64,000 nt of DNA. Origin: Moniliophthora roreri. Taxonomy: Eukaryota > Basidiomycota > Agaricomycetes > Agaricales > Marasmiaceae. The position numbers and the translations under genes were made by a program. A model generated the notes under the pieces. It saw only the letters and a list, made by a program, of their open reading frames with translations. It ran no database searches and was not told the origin of the DNA. The DNA lies in NCBI GenBank assembly GCA_001466705.2, contig LATX02000183.1:620001-684000 (forward strand), written 5' to 3'. Of this stretch, positions 1-11,969 are shown one piece after another. How positions within the stretch are numbered: position 1 is the stretch's first letter; each line of letters begins with the position of its first letter.

Positions 1-413
1 TGCGTTATTTCAAATATTTTGTTGTTATTGAATAGCGCTCTGAGGGCTACAGGATCCGAGGTGAACACTCTATCCTCCTTTACTTGAATTGTCAATAAAA
101 CTTGCGAGCACCGAGTTCGCATATTACTTACCCCCATACACCCTCGGACACGATATGTCATTCCAAATGTCTTCTGCCATTGGTACTCGTATTCCCCGTA
201 ATTTTTCGTGAAAAGAAGCTCGGGTAGACTTCCTATAATCATGGGATCAGCAATAAATAGTGTAAAGAACGATGAACTCGTACCATATAACCAGGAGGAA
301 GGCTTCGGGCCGGGGATTCGAGCTACAACCTTGTTGCGCCGTACGCTGTGAACAAAATTATAGAGAAGAAAGACGCCTACTGCGCACAGAAGCGCACTCG
401 TATAAGTAGGCAT
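1..413 (-). CDS. Cytochrome P450, 5' part, runs off left edge
   Basis: Membrane-anchored haem monooxygenase; only the first three exons are in the window (284-413, 132-232, 1-77; introns of 51 and 54 nt, both GT..AG). Translation starts MPTYTSALLC with a hydrophobic N-terminal anchor, then a basic stretch (VRRNK) and the proline hinge ARIPGPKP. The next exons read like the complete P450 at 6,947-9,274: YxWQKxxGxxYRVRGCxG, then DPVALRALFNN against its DPVGLKSIFQN, with intron positions conserved. The I-helix, ExxR and haem Cys lie outside the window. It is downstream of, and on the same strand as, the glycosyltransferase at 611-2,494 (197 nt apart). The start is the first Met before the anchor. 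Substrate is unknown; it is probably a paralogue of the second P450. Confidence 0.85.
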   Translation of the reverse strand, partial: MPTYTSALLCAVGVFLLYNFVHSVRRNKVVARIPGPKPSSWLYGTSSSFFTLFIADPMIIGSLPELLFTKNYGEYEYQWQKTFGMTYRVRGCMGVSNMRTRCSQVLLTIQVKEDRVFTSDPVALRALFNNNKIFEIT

Positions 414-610
414 TGGTGAGAATCAGGGTGCAGGAGGATGTTAGACTCGCGCGGCTTTAATACCCTTTATATATCGACCGTTTGATGGTTTGCGTAATGA
501 CTAGTTGGGAAGAAAGTCTTAAGGTCATCCGCCGTCGACCGCTTATCATCGGTGAGAAAACGCCTAGAAAATACATTCAAAAGCCAACCGCTTTACCAAA
601 CATCGGATAA

Positions 611-2494
611 TTATAGGAGATACTTATTTAAGAACTCGTTCAAGGCCTCCTTCGCCTCTCCGCCATCATCCCATGACATTGCCAGTTTGTCTGATAAGCT
701 TTCAAAGTTTGCTCTGACAACTCTGCCTTCATCAGCGTTCAGTTTGGTAAGCAAATCCCGCATCTCTTCCCTGACGGAATCGACGGTGAACTTGGGAGCA
801 GGGCCATCACCACAACGGTAGGGTTTCTTGGTTCCATGCTCCCCTCGACGAACTTCAATCAGTTCAAACACAGCCTTGAATTTGATCGAAAGTAACGCCG
901 CGTTCAAAGGTTGCTCTGCAGAAATAGGCCAACATATCCTTAAGGTTTCATTGTGAGCGTTACTTCAGTAGGAGAGAGAGAGAAAGACCTACAAAGGAAC
1001 CTTGTGGAAGAATGCCTCTTGCATGCTATTCCAGCCACCATGTGTGAGGAACCAGCCCGTAGCTGGATGTGCTAAAACATGTTGTTGGGGGGCCCAAGTC
1101 ACGTCCATGCCAATTCCGCTTTTCAAGATTTTGTCCCTCAAATCTTCGGGGAGCTGGACAATGGGATGTGTCAAGAGGAACGGTACTTGTGCGTCAACTA
1201 GCTCATCTAAAATAGCGCTCAGACATGCCATATCGGGCCAGAAGAATGTACCAAAGGAGATCTATAGAGGTGAAATTGAAACACTAGTAGCAGGATACCG
1301 ATGAATACACTTACATAGATCACAGATCTTGCTCCGAAGCGCGTCTGCATTTTATCCAAAAATAACACGACTTGATTATTTTCACGAGATGTGGGTGGCT
1401 CGGGTATGATTGTCATGGGTGCAATATTGACGTAGTCCTTCCCTATTGATTGGAAGTATGTTTTCAGAGTTTCGATAGTCTCCTTCTCTAGCACAGAGCT
1501 CGCGATGTTAATGGTTCCTTGAGTGGAGTAAGTAGTTATTTGTGCTTCTCTCCAGAGAAAACCATTCGGTGCATCAGACTGTCTGCCGTGATTAGCTGCT
1601 GACACGGGGAAAAGAAACGATAGACTGACAGGCTGAGGATACATTTCATGATCATACATGGTTGGGTAACCTGGGAGCTGAAGCAGGTCTCCTTTTGCAG
1701 TGACAAGCATCTATACAGCTGTTTGGTCAGATCATTCTAGTAAAATACGACTGAACACGCACCTCCTGACACACTTGTATAGGATGTTTTCCAGCTTTCA
1801 CTTCTTCGTCAACCCTTTCCAGGGTAGCGGGATTGTGTTTTCCGCCTAGCTTCTCTGGTCCGACCACATAAAGCATACCGCCTGCATCGCAAGTAAGCCA
1901 AGAGAAAATGGGTACGTCTTCTGCAGGTGCAATAGCGCGAATAGCTTGTATGTTCGCATTAGCAAAAGGCTAAGAATTGTTGTGTTGGCGAGGACGACAG
2001 TAATAAAAAATCGACTGACGTCTATCACTGCAACAGTCGGTTTTGGAAGATCGGCGGCAACAATGACTTTTCCGGAAGAGAGACATTTGACTGTTCCAGT
2101 CTGCTTGTAGAGCGTTTCAAAAGCAATGTCGACTTCTGGGAAACATAGCACAGGATGGGCTGTAGTACCGACTATATCGAGGACGCTACGAGCATTGTCA
2201 ATACCAATGTCACCGGATGAGGGTGCCTACTCACTTGATTCGTTCTTGAATCAATTTGCGACGCTCTTCAGGCAATTTATTGAATTCGAACATGATCTTG
2301 GGATACATGGTCTCGTTGGTGACAATTGTGACGACAGCATTGGCACGAGCTTCCGTTACAAGGACCGCAAATGCAATGAGCGGCTTGTTGTGACCTGGGG
2401 GAATGTTAGTGTTACAATGTCAACGACGTGGGTTGAAGGGCTTGCCCCAGGCAGCGATAGCATGTGCGAATACGTGGTGTTTCAAGGCAGGCAT
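611..2494 (-). CDS. UDP-glycosyltransferase (GT1/UGT family)
   Basis: Transfers a sugar from a UDP-sugar to a small acceptor, probably in the cytosol. Seven exons give 524 aa: 2446-2494, 2235-2394, 2020-2185, 1763-1969, 1315-1710, 993-1261, 611-938; all phases agree. The N-terminal acceptor domain begins [21 protein letters not shown], with the family's early GHxxP pattern. The C-terminal domain carries the UDP-sugar signature from about residue 382: [14 protein letters not shown], then HGGWNS, and further on the SAEQPLNAA segment that binds the sugar. Length matches fungal and plant UGTs (about 450-530 aa). The first intron (2395-2445) seems to use a GC donor (G|GCAAGC), the only way I found to join WG to HNKP. 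The acceptor substrate cannot be read from sequence. It lies head-to-tail with the left-edge P450, which fits a shared tailoring pathway (inference). Confidence 0.93.
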
Positions 2495-3373
2495 CCGATG
2501 ACGTAGAAAAAGTTGTTCCTTGTGAGGATAGGTTCTAGAGGTGAGGATGGAACGTGTAGTTGTAAATCTGGACATATTTCTTTAGGACCCACGTTTATGG
2601 GTGAGATACGACGTGTGATATCGGAATAGAGGTATGTGCATGAGAAGTATATAACTGGGAGTGGATCCAAGACATGTAAGCATCTCAATTGTAAGGGTTT
2701 GATTGTAACGACAAATGTATTTTTATAGTACAAATGAAACATGTGTGCAAATGATTGAAAGAGATTGGCATGTAAGGGTTGAAACATGTATGAGAGTACG
2801 GGAAAAATATTTGATGAGTGAATCAGTGTGTATGATGAATGGGGAATTATGTGAATAGGAAAGAGTAAACAGTTAAGAAGTGAAACGTACATTCATGAGA
2901 TAGGGAATACTACCTTTAGTGCGTAAATGTGAGCAATTTTTGGTTCAGCATCGAATGATTTGATGGGTTTTATAGGCAGTTTCTGGCCCTCTGTTCGGAT
3001 TCATGGAAGCCGGTCGTGATGATTGCATAAAGGTAAAGCTATGGCGTCTCCCTGATACGACTCTATGGCGCGCGAACTGGCGCGTTGGGGTCATCACCCC
3101 AAGTTCTGCCTGGGTTTGTATTATTGGTTGAATTGACCATAACACCGTCGGAGACATGATTTTGATTGTGAGCGTTTTGCTAAGCATGGGCGCGATGAGA
3201 AGAAGTGGGGAAGTTCTGGACCTGATGAAGGTTAATCAAAGACAAGTTACTAAGCGGGACACGGCCCCGGCAATGGCCGACTCGACCGCCGGATGCCGAA
3301 TTATCGATCATCCACCGTCCCAGGCGCCGGTCCACTTCGTTTTCCTCTTTGCACCGTCAGCGAGCAAGGATCC
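2495..3373. other. Intergenic, no gene recognised
   Basis: Upstream region of the minus-strand glycosyltransferase. The open frames here are short, overlap on both strands and lack splice-joined support or a recognisable domain. It ends where a MITE-like hairpin begins. Confidence 0.6.
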
Positions 3374-3496
3374 CAGTAGAAAAACCCTTATACCCACTGC
3401 CTGCCACTTTTGCCGTTTCTGTGCCCCTCTCGGCCGTTTTTTGCCCCAAAAAGCGCGGGTAAAAAGGCAGGCAAGGTCCGTGGGGAAATCTTGATG
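3374..3496. repeat. MITE-like hairpin, copy 1
   Basis: Its right end CCGTGGGGAAATCTTGATG matches the right end of the clear copy at 37,802-37,929 (CCGTGGGGAAATTCTGATGG), and the inner stretch CTGCCTGCCACTTT is also shared. The middle is self-complementary (CGGCCG, GCCCC..., GGGG-like arms). The left end is diverged, so that border is approximate. It sits about 140 bp upstream of the start codon of the membrane-protein gene at 3,634 and could affect its promoter. Confidence 0.6.
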
Positions 3497-3633
3497 CTGC
3501 AAATCCACTTTTCTATCAAGCGCTCTACTGATTGCCGCTCAGTAACAATAAGCGCACAGCACGCTGGAAACGGCCTCAGGTTCACACAAACAAGTGATGC
3601 AAATCACCGAACCCTGACAGTCACACTTCTTGC

Positions 3634-4868
3634 ATGTCTTCCTGCATTGGCACCCAGATACCCTCAAATCCAGATATCGACGGGATCGGTATACGTCTGG
3701 CCACCTACCTCCAGCTCTTTATCGGTATCGTCACAGTTGCTATTTCGCCGGCCAAGGGAGTCGACTCGTGGTGGGCTGTGCTTATCACCTCCTTGGGTCT
3801 ACAAATCGCTACTGTCGGGGACTATCACGAGCTGTCGCTATATCATGCGCTCATTGTTACATGGCTCACGTTCCCGGTCTTCATCATGTCGTTCTATTAC
3901 GGGTTCTTGGCATGGGGGAAGAGAGAGATTGTTACGGAGGTATTGGTCGGAACAGGGCTTCATATAACACTATTCGTCGGGTAAGACACTCTTTTCATGG
4001 AGTTTGCTACTCATTCTGACTCTTGAGGAAGGTTCTGCCTATGGGTATGGATTACCGTACCGACATTTGGAACAAATAGCGGATGCAATGACTCAATCAA
4101 GTTTGCTTTGTTTGCACTGTTGAGACCTACGGGATGGGTCAGATATCTGGCTTTGTACATTGGTGCGTTCCCTCTTCCAAAACCCAACGACTCCGATACT
4201 AACGTATTAATGTTATAGTCGGAATATGGACTTTCGCCATCTCAGGCATGTGGATCGGACTCATCTCTCTCACCCTCCTAAATCTCGTCGCAAAATATAA
4301 CGAACCCCTCAGAAACTGGCTCGAATCGACCCCAACTCCTAAATGGAAACATACTCCGTCACTCAATGCCTCTGTCGCTGTCTTGACAGGAGTTAACATG
4401 TTCTCCCTCATACTCTCAATCATCATGGTTGAACTGATGGTTCATGCCAACATAGATATCGTCGAAGGCGGAAGTGACGAATGGACGTTTGGACAAATTA
4501 TCGCAATGATCCTGGTTGCGGGACCTTTGATGAATCTATGGCGCGTTATGAAGACGGAGTACGCCTTGGGTTTGAAACGTGATACGCTTAAATTCAGACC
4601 GGTTGCTACGTTTGTTGCCAAGATACATGGTCGCAGGGGTGCTCGGTTAGACCCCGCTCCGAGGTGCGCCAGTACTTCGCATATGGTTACCCTGATTTCA
4701 GATTTAGGCCCTTTCACAGCGCCAACGCCAACTCCGACGGAGAAAGTGAAAGGCATGAGATGTTATCACCAGAGACGAATGACGGAACTGAAACTGGGGT
4801 CTTGTCTGCACCATCGGAGAAAGATGCTGATGTTTAATATATTGACGCGTGGCGATACAGGTGAATAG
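3634..4868 (+). CDS. NPDI-type multi-pass membrane protein, unknown function
   Basis: I do not know a function. Three exons (3634-3980, 4032-4162, 4219-4868; introns 51 and 56 nt) encode 375 aa with about six to seven hydrophobic helices. After a short N-terminus comes NPDIDGIGIRLATYLQ, a pattern shared with the minus-strand gene at 13,135-15,266 (NPDISGIGVRLAVYAQ). A later shared element is DEWTFGQIIAMILVAGP, against ERWTFGQVLALLLVMQP in the paralogue. Such proteins are common, and often multicopy, in Agaricomycetes. The C-terminus is uncertain: near 4,660 an alternative frame opens (VRQYFAYGYPDFRFRPF...), which would follow a very short intron or a frame change and end in an acidic tail near 4,838. 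Its 3' end is 131 bp from the convergent gene at 5,000. Confidence 0.8.
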
Positions 4869-4999
4869 GGGCACATCGTGTTGTATGTACGATATCTACA
4901 TTAGGGAACGAATATGTATACAATTGTTAATAACTGACATGAGGTTTATATAGTAACGTCTGTCCCATTCTATCACTGACTATGAGATGACACTCCACC

Positions 5000-6381
5000 T
5001 TAAGCTCCAATTGCATCCATTGCATCCCCATTCCTTCTTATACGAAAGGACTCTGGCGTCTCGCTAAACGCAAAACCGTCCGTCACATCTTCAAAGGCTT
5101 CGTCTTCCATCTCTGACTGAAGTGTATCAACAACCGTTGATGAATAGGGTTTCGGTGTCGGTAAGTCATCTTCTTTCTCATCGTCCTCGTAGTACGATAT
5201 GTCCTGCGCTTCGTCCAAACCATCTTCATCTTCATCATCCTCGTCCGTAGGCTCCAACAACTGCAACTTCCTCTTTCTCTTGTCCTTCAATGGTGACTGC
5301 TGGCCAGGAACCGGGGTGACTGGCCGCTCATACGAGAGTGAAAGACCAAGCTCGTCATCAATGTCGCGAATAGCCAGACCATCAAGGTCACCGCCGATTA
5401 TGACACGGGCTAAAGCACCCTCATTGTCCATTTCGACAGACAAGCGATCATCGTTAGTGTTGCCCTCGTTACTACTTGCACCACTACTCGGGGGGCTGAA
5501 CGCAAAAGGGAAGGTGAAGCGTCTACTGGAAATAGAGCCTGAAGAAGTTTCGCTGACCGGCGAATCAAGGTCGACTTCTTCTCGATGTATTCGATACCAG
5601 CCATCAGCGTCCCGAAAATACATATCTGCCTTTGCGATGCTCCTCTCCGGACGGCTGAAGTCGAGATGAGTGAAGGTGGCCGATCTTCGAAGACCTCGCG
5701 TAAAAGTCTTTTTTGGCAAACGGTTTTCGTCTGGGAGGGAACGTGTAGTGGTAGCGTGTAATGAGTTGGTGACATCGCGACATGCTGTTTGCCTAGTTGC
5801 TTTGTCAAGCCCGCTGTTTGGACGTGAACTCCATGATGGTTGTGACTTGGCGTCCCACTTCCACTGTAACCCGGCCTGAGTAGAAGTGCGCTCCGAAACA
5901 GGAACGGCAACTACATGATTACTACGCTCAGGATCTGTACCATGTCTGAAGGCGGAGGGCAAACCTCTCATGGCCAATGATACAACCGATGGATCTGTTC
6001 GCTGGCAATGACGAGCTGAATAGGCGTTCGCTTCCTTCAACTGCTCCGGCGTCCAATGAAGGCCATCAAGATCATGAAATTCGAATCTGACATCCTGAAA
6101 TGTCTTTTCGAGGATGGCGTCAATGCTCTGCATGCGTGTACGGTCCATTGGAGTCGAATGGCGAGCGAGAGTTGGTTTTAAAAGAAGTGGCAATAAATTC
6201 GATGAATAAAGAAACCATGAACATGGCTTGAAATACGCACTCCACGCTGCAGAAAAGCCACATGCTCGTCATCTTCAATGGCCTGTAATGCCCCCCGTTT
6301 CCTTTGCAGCTGCTTTGCCATATCAGATTTTCTCTTTGTTGGTATGGCAGTTGACGTATTCGCGTTCGTGGAGAAGGCCAT
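5000..6381 (-). CDS. Acidic low-complexity protein, unknown
   Basis: Not recognised. Exon 1 (6241-6381) gives MAFSTNANTSTAIPTKRKSD and a basic segment (KQLQRKRG). Exon 2 (5000-6127) follows a 113-nt intron, longer than its neighbours', joined in phase at S-I-D-A-I-L-E-K; the product would be 422 aa. Features: a basic N-terminus like a nuclear signal, a central region rich in Ser, Thr, Pro and Arg, a more ordered patch around DMYFRDADGWYRIHREEVD, then long acidic runs (DEDDEDEDGLDEAQ) near the C-terminus. No membrane helix or signal peptide. A nuclear or regulatory role is a guess. If the long intron is wrong, the open frame alone starts at 6,193. Divergent from the P450 at 6,947, with a 565-bp shared upstream region. 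Confidence 0.7.
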
Positions 6382-6946
6382 GATAGAAGGTCAAGTCTTG
6401 AATCCTGAAAGACAAAAGAGGCGAAGTAAGCTTGAGATGCAAAACAATTGAAAATGAGTACGAACTGAGTGAAGGGCCATTTTTATGTGGCTTTCAGGCT
6501 GGGTCAAGTTCTGCCACATAGATCGAATATGGGGAACAATCGTTGGCGGGTGACATGAGGTGGTCATTGTGGTTGGATCGAAAGCGCTCGCTGGTCCGTG
6601 CGTCGGACTCTTTGTTCTCACGGGACCAGGGTAGACTCGAATGCCGGATTGTAGCCGGAGCCACCGCCGCGTCGCGTCTTGATGCTTCACAGACTTGATT
6701 CTGCACCATATGCTTGCTTAATCCTTAAACCTCAACAACCAACCAGAATACTCGATTCAAAGGTTTTCGTCACGACTCGCGAGCCCGTCTCAGTAGCACT
6801 ACACCTTCTGACTGGGGTTAAGTAAAACCGATCATTGAAGCTGAAGATTTACGTCAATGTAATAAAGCCCATTCAGGCTCACACAAAAGCTGAAATTTCA
6901 AATATAGCCCGGTGCCGCGCTTCTTATCATACCTTCCTTTCCCTTC
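6382..6946. promoter_or_regulatory. Shared divergent promoter region
   Basis: The 565 bp between the start codons of the acidic protein gene (minus) and the complete P450 (plus). No coding signal is convincing here: the minus-strand frames at 6,391-6,709 overlap each other in two frames and resemble nothing. Both promoters must lie here; I cannot point to specific binding sites. Confidence 0.5.
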
Positions 6947-9274
6947 ATGCTCAACTGGATCCCAGTCGCTCTTTTTATATTTTATGTTGTTCTATTTCAT
7001 TCCCGTCGTCGAAAAGACGGCGTAGCTGCCTTGTCAGGGCCTTCATATATTTCTTGGGTTCATGGTGAGTGCTTGTCCACCAAGTTTATCCATGTTCTCG
7101 GCTCACAACTTCATGCACTAGGTAACCTTGCAAATCTTGTTTTCTCTCAACGCTACGGAGACTATGAATTCGACTGGCAAAAGAAGTACGGGAGAGCTTA
7201 TCGGGTCCGAGGATGTGTAGGGGTGAGTGATGAGTCACTGTTCCTCGCACGAACCTGAATCTCTCTCGCAATTGACAGGAAAACCGTCTTATGGTCGCCG
7301 ATCCTGTCGGTCTCAAGAGCATCTTCCAAAACCCTGACGTTTTCATCCCAGTTCCTATGCAACGAACAGGATCATGGATTCTGGGAGGACCTCACAGTAT
7401 CTTCTATGTTTTCGGTGATTCTTTCCCATGGAGACTTCCTTCAAGTTATCGGATTCTCATTCACTGGTTGTCTAGAACATGATCACAAACGTATCCGTAA
7501 TGTGTTCAATACGGCATTTACGCCATCTCGCTTGAGAGCGCTTGTTCCTTCCATGCAAACCGTGTCTCGTAAAGTGAGTAATATTCCATTTCTCCATGCA
7601 TATGCTTATTCAGTTGTATTCAAAGGTTGCGGAATACTGGGAATCTCTCTGCTCAGAAAGCACTGGAGCGCAAGCAGTTGGTGTCGTAGATATTTACAAA
7701 ACCCTTCAGCAACTCACACTGGAAACAGTCGGGGAATGTGAACTCGTTTTCAGACATAGCCGCGGCATACTTTCTGACGATCCTTACAGGTATCATGGGG
7801 TATCAATTCAACGGCATCGGGAATGATGATCACCCCGTTGCTCGCAACCTTTTCAACATCCTGTGAGTATCCGTACGCTCCTATCCGAGGCTATGTTCAC
7901 CCACGGGCCACTGTTGCAGAACATTAACAGCCTACAAATCCCGAGATGACTTGGTGGTTTCGAGGATTGTCTCTTTACTCCCAGAGGTCGCCCTTCAGTA
8001 TCTGCTGCTGAACTCCTCTAATGAGGCTTCGAGAGCACTGTTTCGATTCAAGAACATCATGGCACCCTTCTCCAACGAGTTGGTAGCTAACAAGATCAAG
8101 AACCAGGAACTGGGCCTGGAATCCAGTGATTTGCTCAGTATCGTTGGTATGAATTTTACTCATTTTATTGAAAAGATCCAAACCGATCTATCTGAATTTC
8201 CACAGTCTCGGAAAACCAAAAGTTGCATCCTCCCGCGAAGCTCATTGACCCCGAAATTGCAAGTCAGGTCGCCGCTATCTTGATTGCAGGTCAAGATACA
8301 ACGGTACATATCCATTTTCTCTTCAGTGTTTGATGGTCTTACGTTGGTCATCAGGGAAACACACTTGCTTGGGCTTTCTACGAACTCGCTCGACATCCGC
8401 AATGGCAAGACAAAATTCGTGAAGAAATCGTCGAATCTCGTTCACGTGTCGGCGAACTCACTTATGCCGAGCTCGAAGCAATGCCTTGTCTAAACGCGTA
8501 TCTCAAAGTCCGTATCTCTTTCCTGTGTATTTAGCTCTCGTTTATTGATATCATTGATAGGAAATTCTACGATTCTACCCAGGCGTGCCCTATGACGAGC
8601 GTATCGCAGCTACTGACACCGTCTTACCTCTCTCAAAACCTGTAAGGGACGTTGATGGACAAGAGGTCTCGGAGATTGTGGTATTGAAAGGGCAAATGAT
8701 TTTGTGTGGACTAGCGTCTTATAACAGGTATAAAGTTTCGGCTTCACTTTTGATTCTGTTGCTAACACCGTTGCTAGGAATGAGGAAATTTGGGGCGACG
8801 ATGCAGATACCTTTGATCCTTCACGCTGGCTCAAAGATGGCAGTGCTACTAAAATGAAATCTGCTGGTTTGGGTCCCTACGCGAATCTGTGAGTGTTTCT
8901 CGCCTAGGTGCCGGCGGTCGCATGCTTATGGGTCTATCAAGATCCACTTTCTTTGGCGGCTCACACGCATGTATCGGGTAAGTTTAACCATGATGTTATG
9001 TTCATAATACTGAATGGATGGACGGTGTTCTTAACCCGTAAACAGATGGCGTTTCTCGTAAGTTACTACTTCACTCTGACCCTGTTCAATGGCTGACTAT
9101 ACTGATTCCAGGCTCCTTGAAATGCAAGTCATAATCGCTGAACTCTTGCTCAAGTTCCGTTTCGACCTGGTAGAGGGTGTCGAAATTCGGCCCATAGTCC
9201 GAAATACATTGCTGCCAGCGACAATGAAGGATGATCATCCACAAGTCCCACTGAAGTTGACGCTGATCGAATAA
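6947..9274 (+). CDS. Cytochrome P450, complete
   Basis: Haem-thiolate monooxygenase, ER-anchored by the N-terminal hydrophobic segment MLNWIPVALFIFYVVLFHS. Fourteen exons encode 534 aa: 6947-7064, 7122-7222, 7279-7414, 7476-7573, 7626-7737, 7790-7862, 7920-8146, 8206-8303, 8355-8507, 8561-8727, 8778-8888, 8942-8977, 9046-9057, 9112-9274; every phase fits. Seen in order: EHDHKRIRNVFNTAF (C-helix), AGQDTT (I-helix oxygen-activation motif, about 316-321), EILR (ExxR, about 373-376), DPSRWL, and FFGGSHACIGW with the haem-ligand Cys at about 475. Exons 12 and 13 are only 36 and 12 nt long and carry the haem loop. Close in sequence and early intron positions to the left-edge P450. Convergent with the next gene (110 bp). 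Substrate unknown. Confidence 0.95.
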
Positions 9275-9384
9275 AGGAGTGTGTAGGATCTATGTACTGT
9301 GACCAGTCCTTGATTATTATACTTAATACTCTAATTGAAGCCATCCCTGTCCATGATCATACTTTCTGGCAGTCCTGAGCAACT

Positions 9385-11009
9385 TTACTGTCTCAGGTCC
9401 CCATAAGCTGGAGGCAATCTTCCCGATTCTTGTCTGCTCAAAGTGGCGCCAGGTGTAGGACCCCCGTCAGTATGCCTATCCATCAAATTGCTCGAGCTTA
9501 TTGGCCTAGAACCATAAGACGTCGTATCATTAGTCACGAAATGCGATCCCTCGCCTTTCATGCCCCGCGCAAACGCCAACTGCGAAGGCGAAGGTGAAGA
9601 TGATACCCCAGACTCGGATTGAGGTGACGAGTAACTTGTATATGTGTATGGTTCGACTGGAGGCCATGAAGCTGGCATCGTGAACTCGTAAGAACGGTTG
9701 TATGTGGAACAGAAGAGTTATACTTACATTCTTTCACAGCAGGAGAGTCCAACTGTACGGTGCTATTTTGCGTCACTCGTCTTCGAAAGAGGAGAATGCC
9801 GACAAGCATCCCGATGCCTATAGCACCAAACACTCCGATGACAATACCTGCTATGGCACCGCCTCCAATACCACTCGACGAGCTTTGGGCATTGGCGGCC
9901 ATAGTAGGCTCAGATGTTGCGGAGGCGTTAGAGCCTGTGCTTGTGGGCGAAGACGAGGAGGAGCTTAGGTTTTCAGGGCACTTGGAGAATGTTTTGGCGT
10001 TGCCTCTCTGAGCATGATTCTTTGTGACTTCGTTTCGAGTCCATGCGCTATCGGTGAAATGAATGTCAGATCAGCTAGTGTGACTGCTTTTGCAGCAAAG
10101 GGCAACGTACTAGAACCTAGAATGTTACTTTTGTTAGTACTGCATGCAGGAAATGATTACAAGACAGGGGAACGCGCCATGCACCATCGTTCCACATAAT
10201 TTGGTACAGATCATCATAGATCTTGATGTTGCCCTGGCATACGGAGGATTGAACGTTGTCCGGTAACCTGTTTAAGAATTATTACTGCACACATCTATGA
10301 TAAAAGATATTTGTGATAACCCACGTTCTGTTTACTTGAGGTTGGCAGAAAGCATCACTATCACCAGATAGATATCCTTGGTAGGTCCCGGGAGCTGGTG
10401 GAATGTGAGTCAAGTCGTTAGAATGGTGTTTGTATGAAGCACACCTGCATCCGACCCGAAACCTTGAGCACCAACACCTCGCTGGCATCTGTACAAGAAC
10501 ATCAGCGCAGCTTCTTATTAGAAGAATTCTGAGGTTCACGTCAAACAGAGCATGCTCAGAGAGAAAGCAATGTTATTGCAACAGCATTCGGCTGTCAAAA
10601 CCTTTCAGTGACCGTATTCCAGAGATACCGAAGAAAGCACCTCTAGTGTCATCGCAGACATCGGGAACTCTCGGGGTAGATGGACGGAGACCAAGCGTGC
10701 CAACTCTGACTGCACAAAAGACGCAAAAGATTACGAGCCTCCGTTTTCAGCAAAGAAGTCGACGTACAATCGCTGTTACATATTTGACGGAGACGTTCAT
10801 AGGTTCGACCTTAAAAGATTGCAAAGGAAGCTTAGTATCGTTTTTAAAAGAAAGGAGCCGAGTGACTACGTACACGGTGTTTCACCAATTGCCCCAATGT
10901 ACCAGTCTAACCCGCTATCGCTGCATTTATCTGTTGCCATTCCTTGAGCCTGAGTGCCAGTGAAGTATGAGAGAAGCAACAGCGAAGTAAATAAAGCTTG
11001 CTTGGCCAT
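9385..11009 (-). CDS. Secreted single-pass membrane protein (SGLDWY family)
   Basis: Cell-surface type protein of unknown role. Ten exons give 371 aa: 10874-11009, 10768-10809, 10641-10709, 10540-10591, 10445-10488, 10325-10394, 10185-10267, 10107-10116, 9738-10047, 9385-9684, all in phase. Order of features: signal peptide (MAKQALFTSLLLLSYFTGTQA); a cysteine-rich ectodomain with CSDSGLDWYIGAIGETPC, TYERLRQICNSD and ECCCNNIAFSLSMLCL; a Ser-rich stalk (SSSSSPTSTG); a Gly-rich transmembrane helix (GAIAGIVIGVFGAIGIGMLV, about 230-254) followed by FRRR; and a Ser/Pro-rich cytoplasmic tail ending PPAYGDLRQ. I know this ectodomain only from hypothetical basidiomycete proteins. A 10-nt exon (10107-10116) is needed to keep WNDG in frame with AWTRNEVTK. 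A broken paralogue lies at about 38,015-38,480. Start chosen because it opens the signal peptide. Confidence 0.85.
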
Positions 11010-11969
11010 GGTGGACGGAATGAATCACGGGACGGCGTCGAGCTGTTCGAGCAAGGTATTTGTGATAGGTGTAACGAGAGACGCCAAGTAGGTGCTCGGG
11101 TAGCGACGAGCGCTCTTGGGCGCTGCGTTTCACTAATCTCAGGGTGGCCTCAGGGACCCGTCGGCTGCGGCGTGAAACTTACGAAGGACAGGAAAGTGGT
11201 CAGTAATAAAAGACATTGACTATACAGAACTTACCAAAAAACAAGGTACAAATTGCCTTCATTCCTAATCAAACACCGTGAGATACATGATACATGCTGG
11301 TGCCTGCTCCCAACTTAAGATGATTAGGGTTGATGCGAACGTTATCCACTTTTGGGGTTCTTCGCAATTGAAGGAGTATAAAACTGACGGGCAGTACCGG
11401 AAACCGTAGTACGGCTGACCACTATTGCTTCCTAAATGACTTTCCGTGGCGAGGAGAGTCATCAGTGGTGATTGCGACCGAAGAGCTCGGCTATCATGGA
11501 TCCTACGACTACTGCGAGTTGAAATTGAAGATTGTTGCAGAGCGCCGTGATGAAGGTTGACGGGGAGAACCGAGATAAGATAAGATGACAAAGTTTCGTT
11601 TCTTTGATTACATCACTTTGAGTACATTCAACCGAGATTTCTACCATCAACGTTTCAACGTCGACGTCGAACCAACGACTGCCGCTGTTTAGCCTCAATT
11701 TTTTTATTCAGTAGTCGTCGTTGGCGGATAATTCAGCGTATGCAATATGTACCGCAATCGGCTAAACGGAGGTCTCGATTACTTACCCGTTAAGTACGGT
11801 TCTCTGTATACGATTTCCGTAGTTTTTTAGAATCTAGACCGCACCAAACCTTGCCACGGATCCACACGTATTAAAGACAGCCCTGCTATTCCTGTTCCTA
11901 GAGAAATTAATCCCTACTATCCCTCGCACCAAACTTCAGCTCTTCGAGTTGTCGTATCATTTTCGCATC
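11010..11969. other. Intergenic, no gene recognised
   Basis: Contains only short overlapping frames on both strands. It is the upstream region of the minus-strand SGLDWY gene and of the acyltransferase relic. No repeats or RNA genes seen. Confidence 0.55.

Noticed and set aside
2482..2892. 136-codon minus-strand frame upstream of the glycosyltransferase
   Set aside because: Out of frame with the real first exon (2,446-2,494) and overlaps it.
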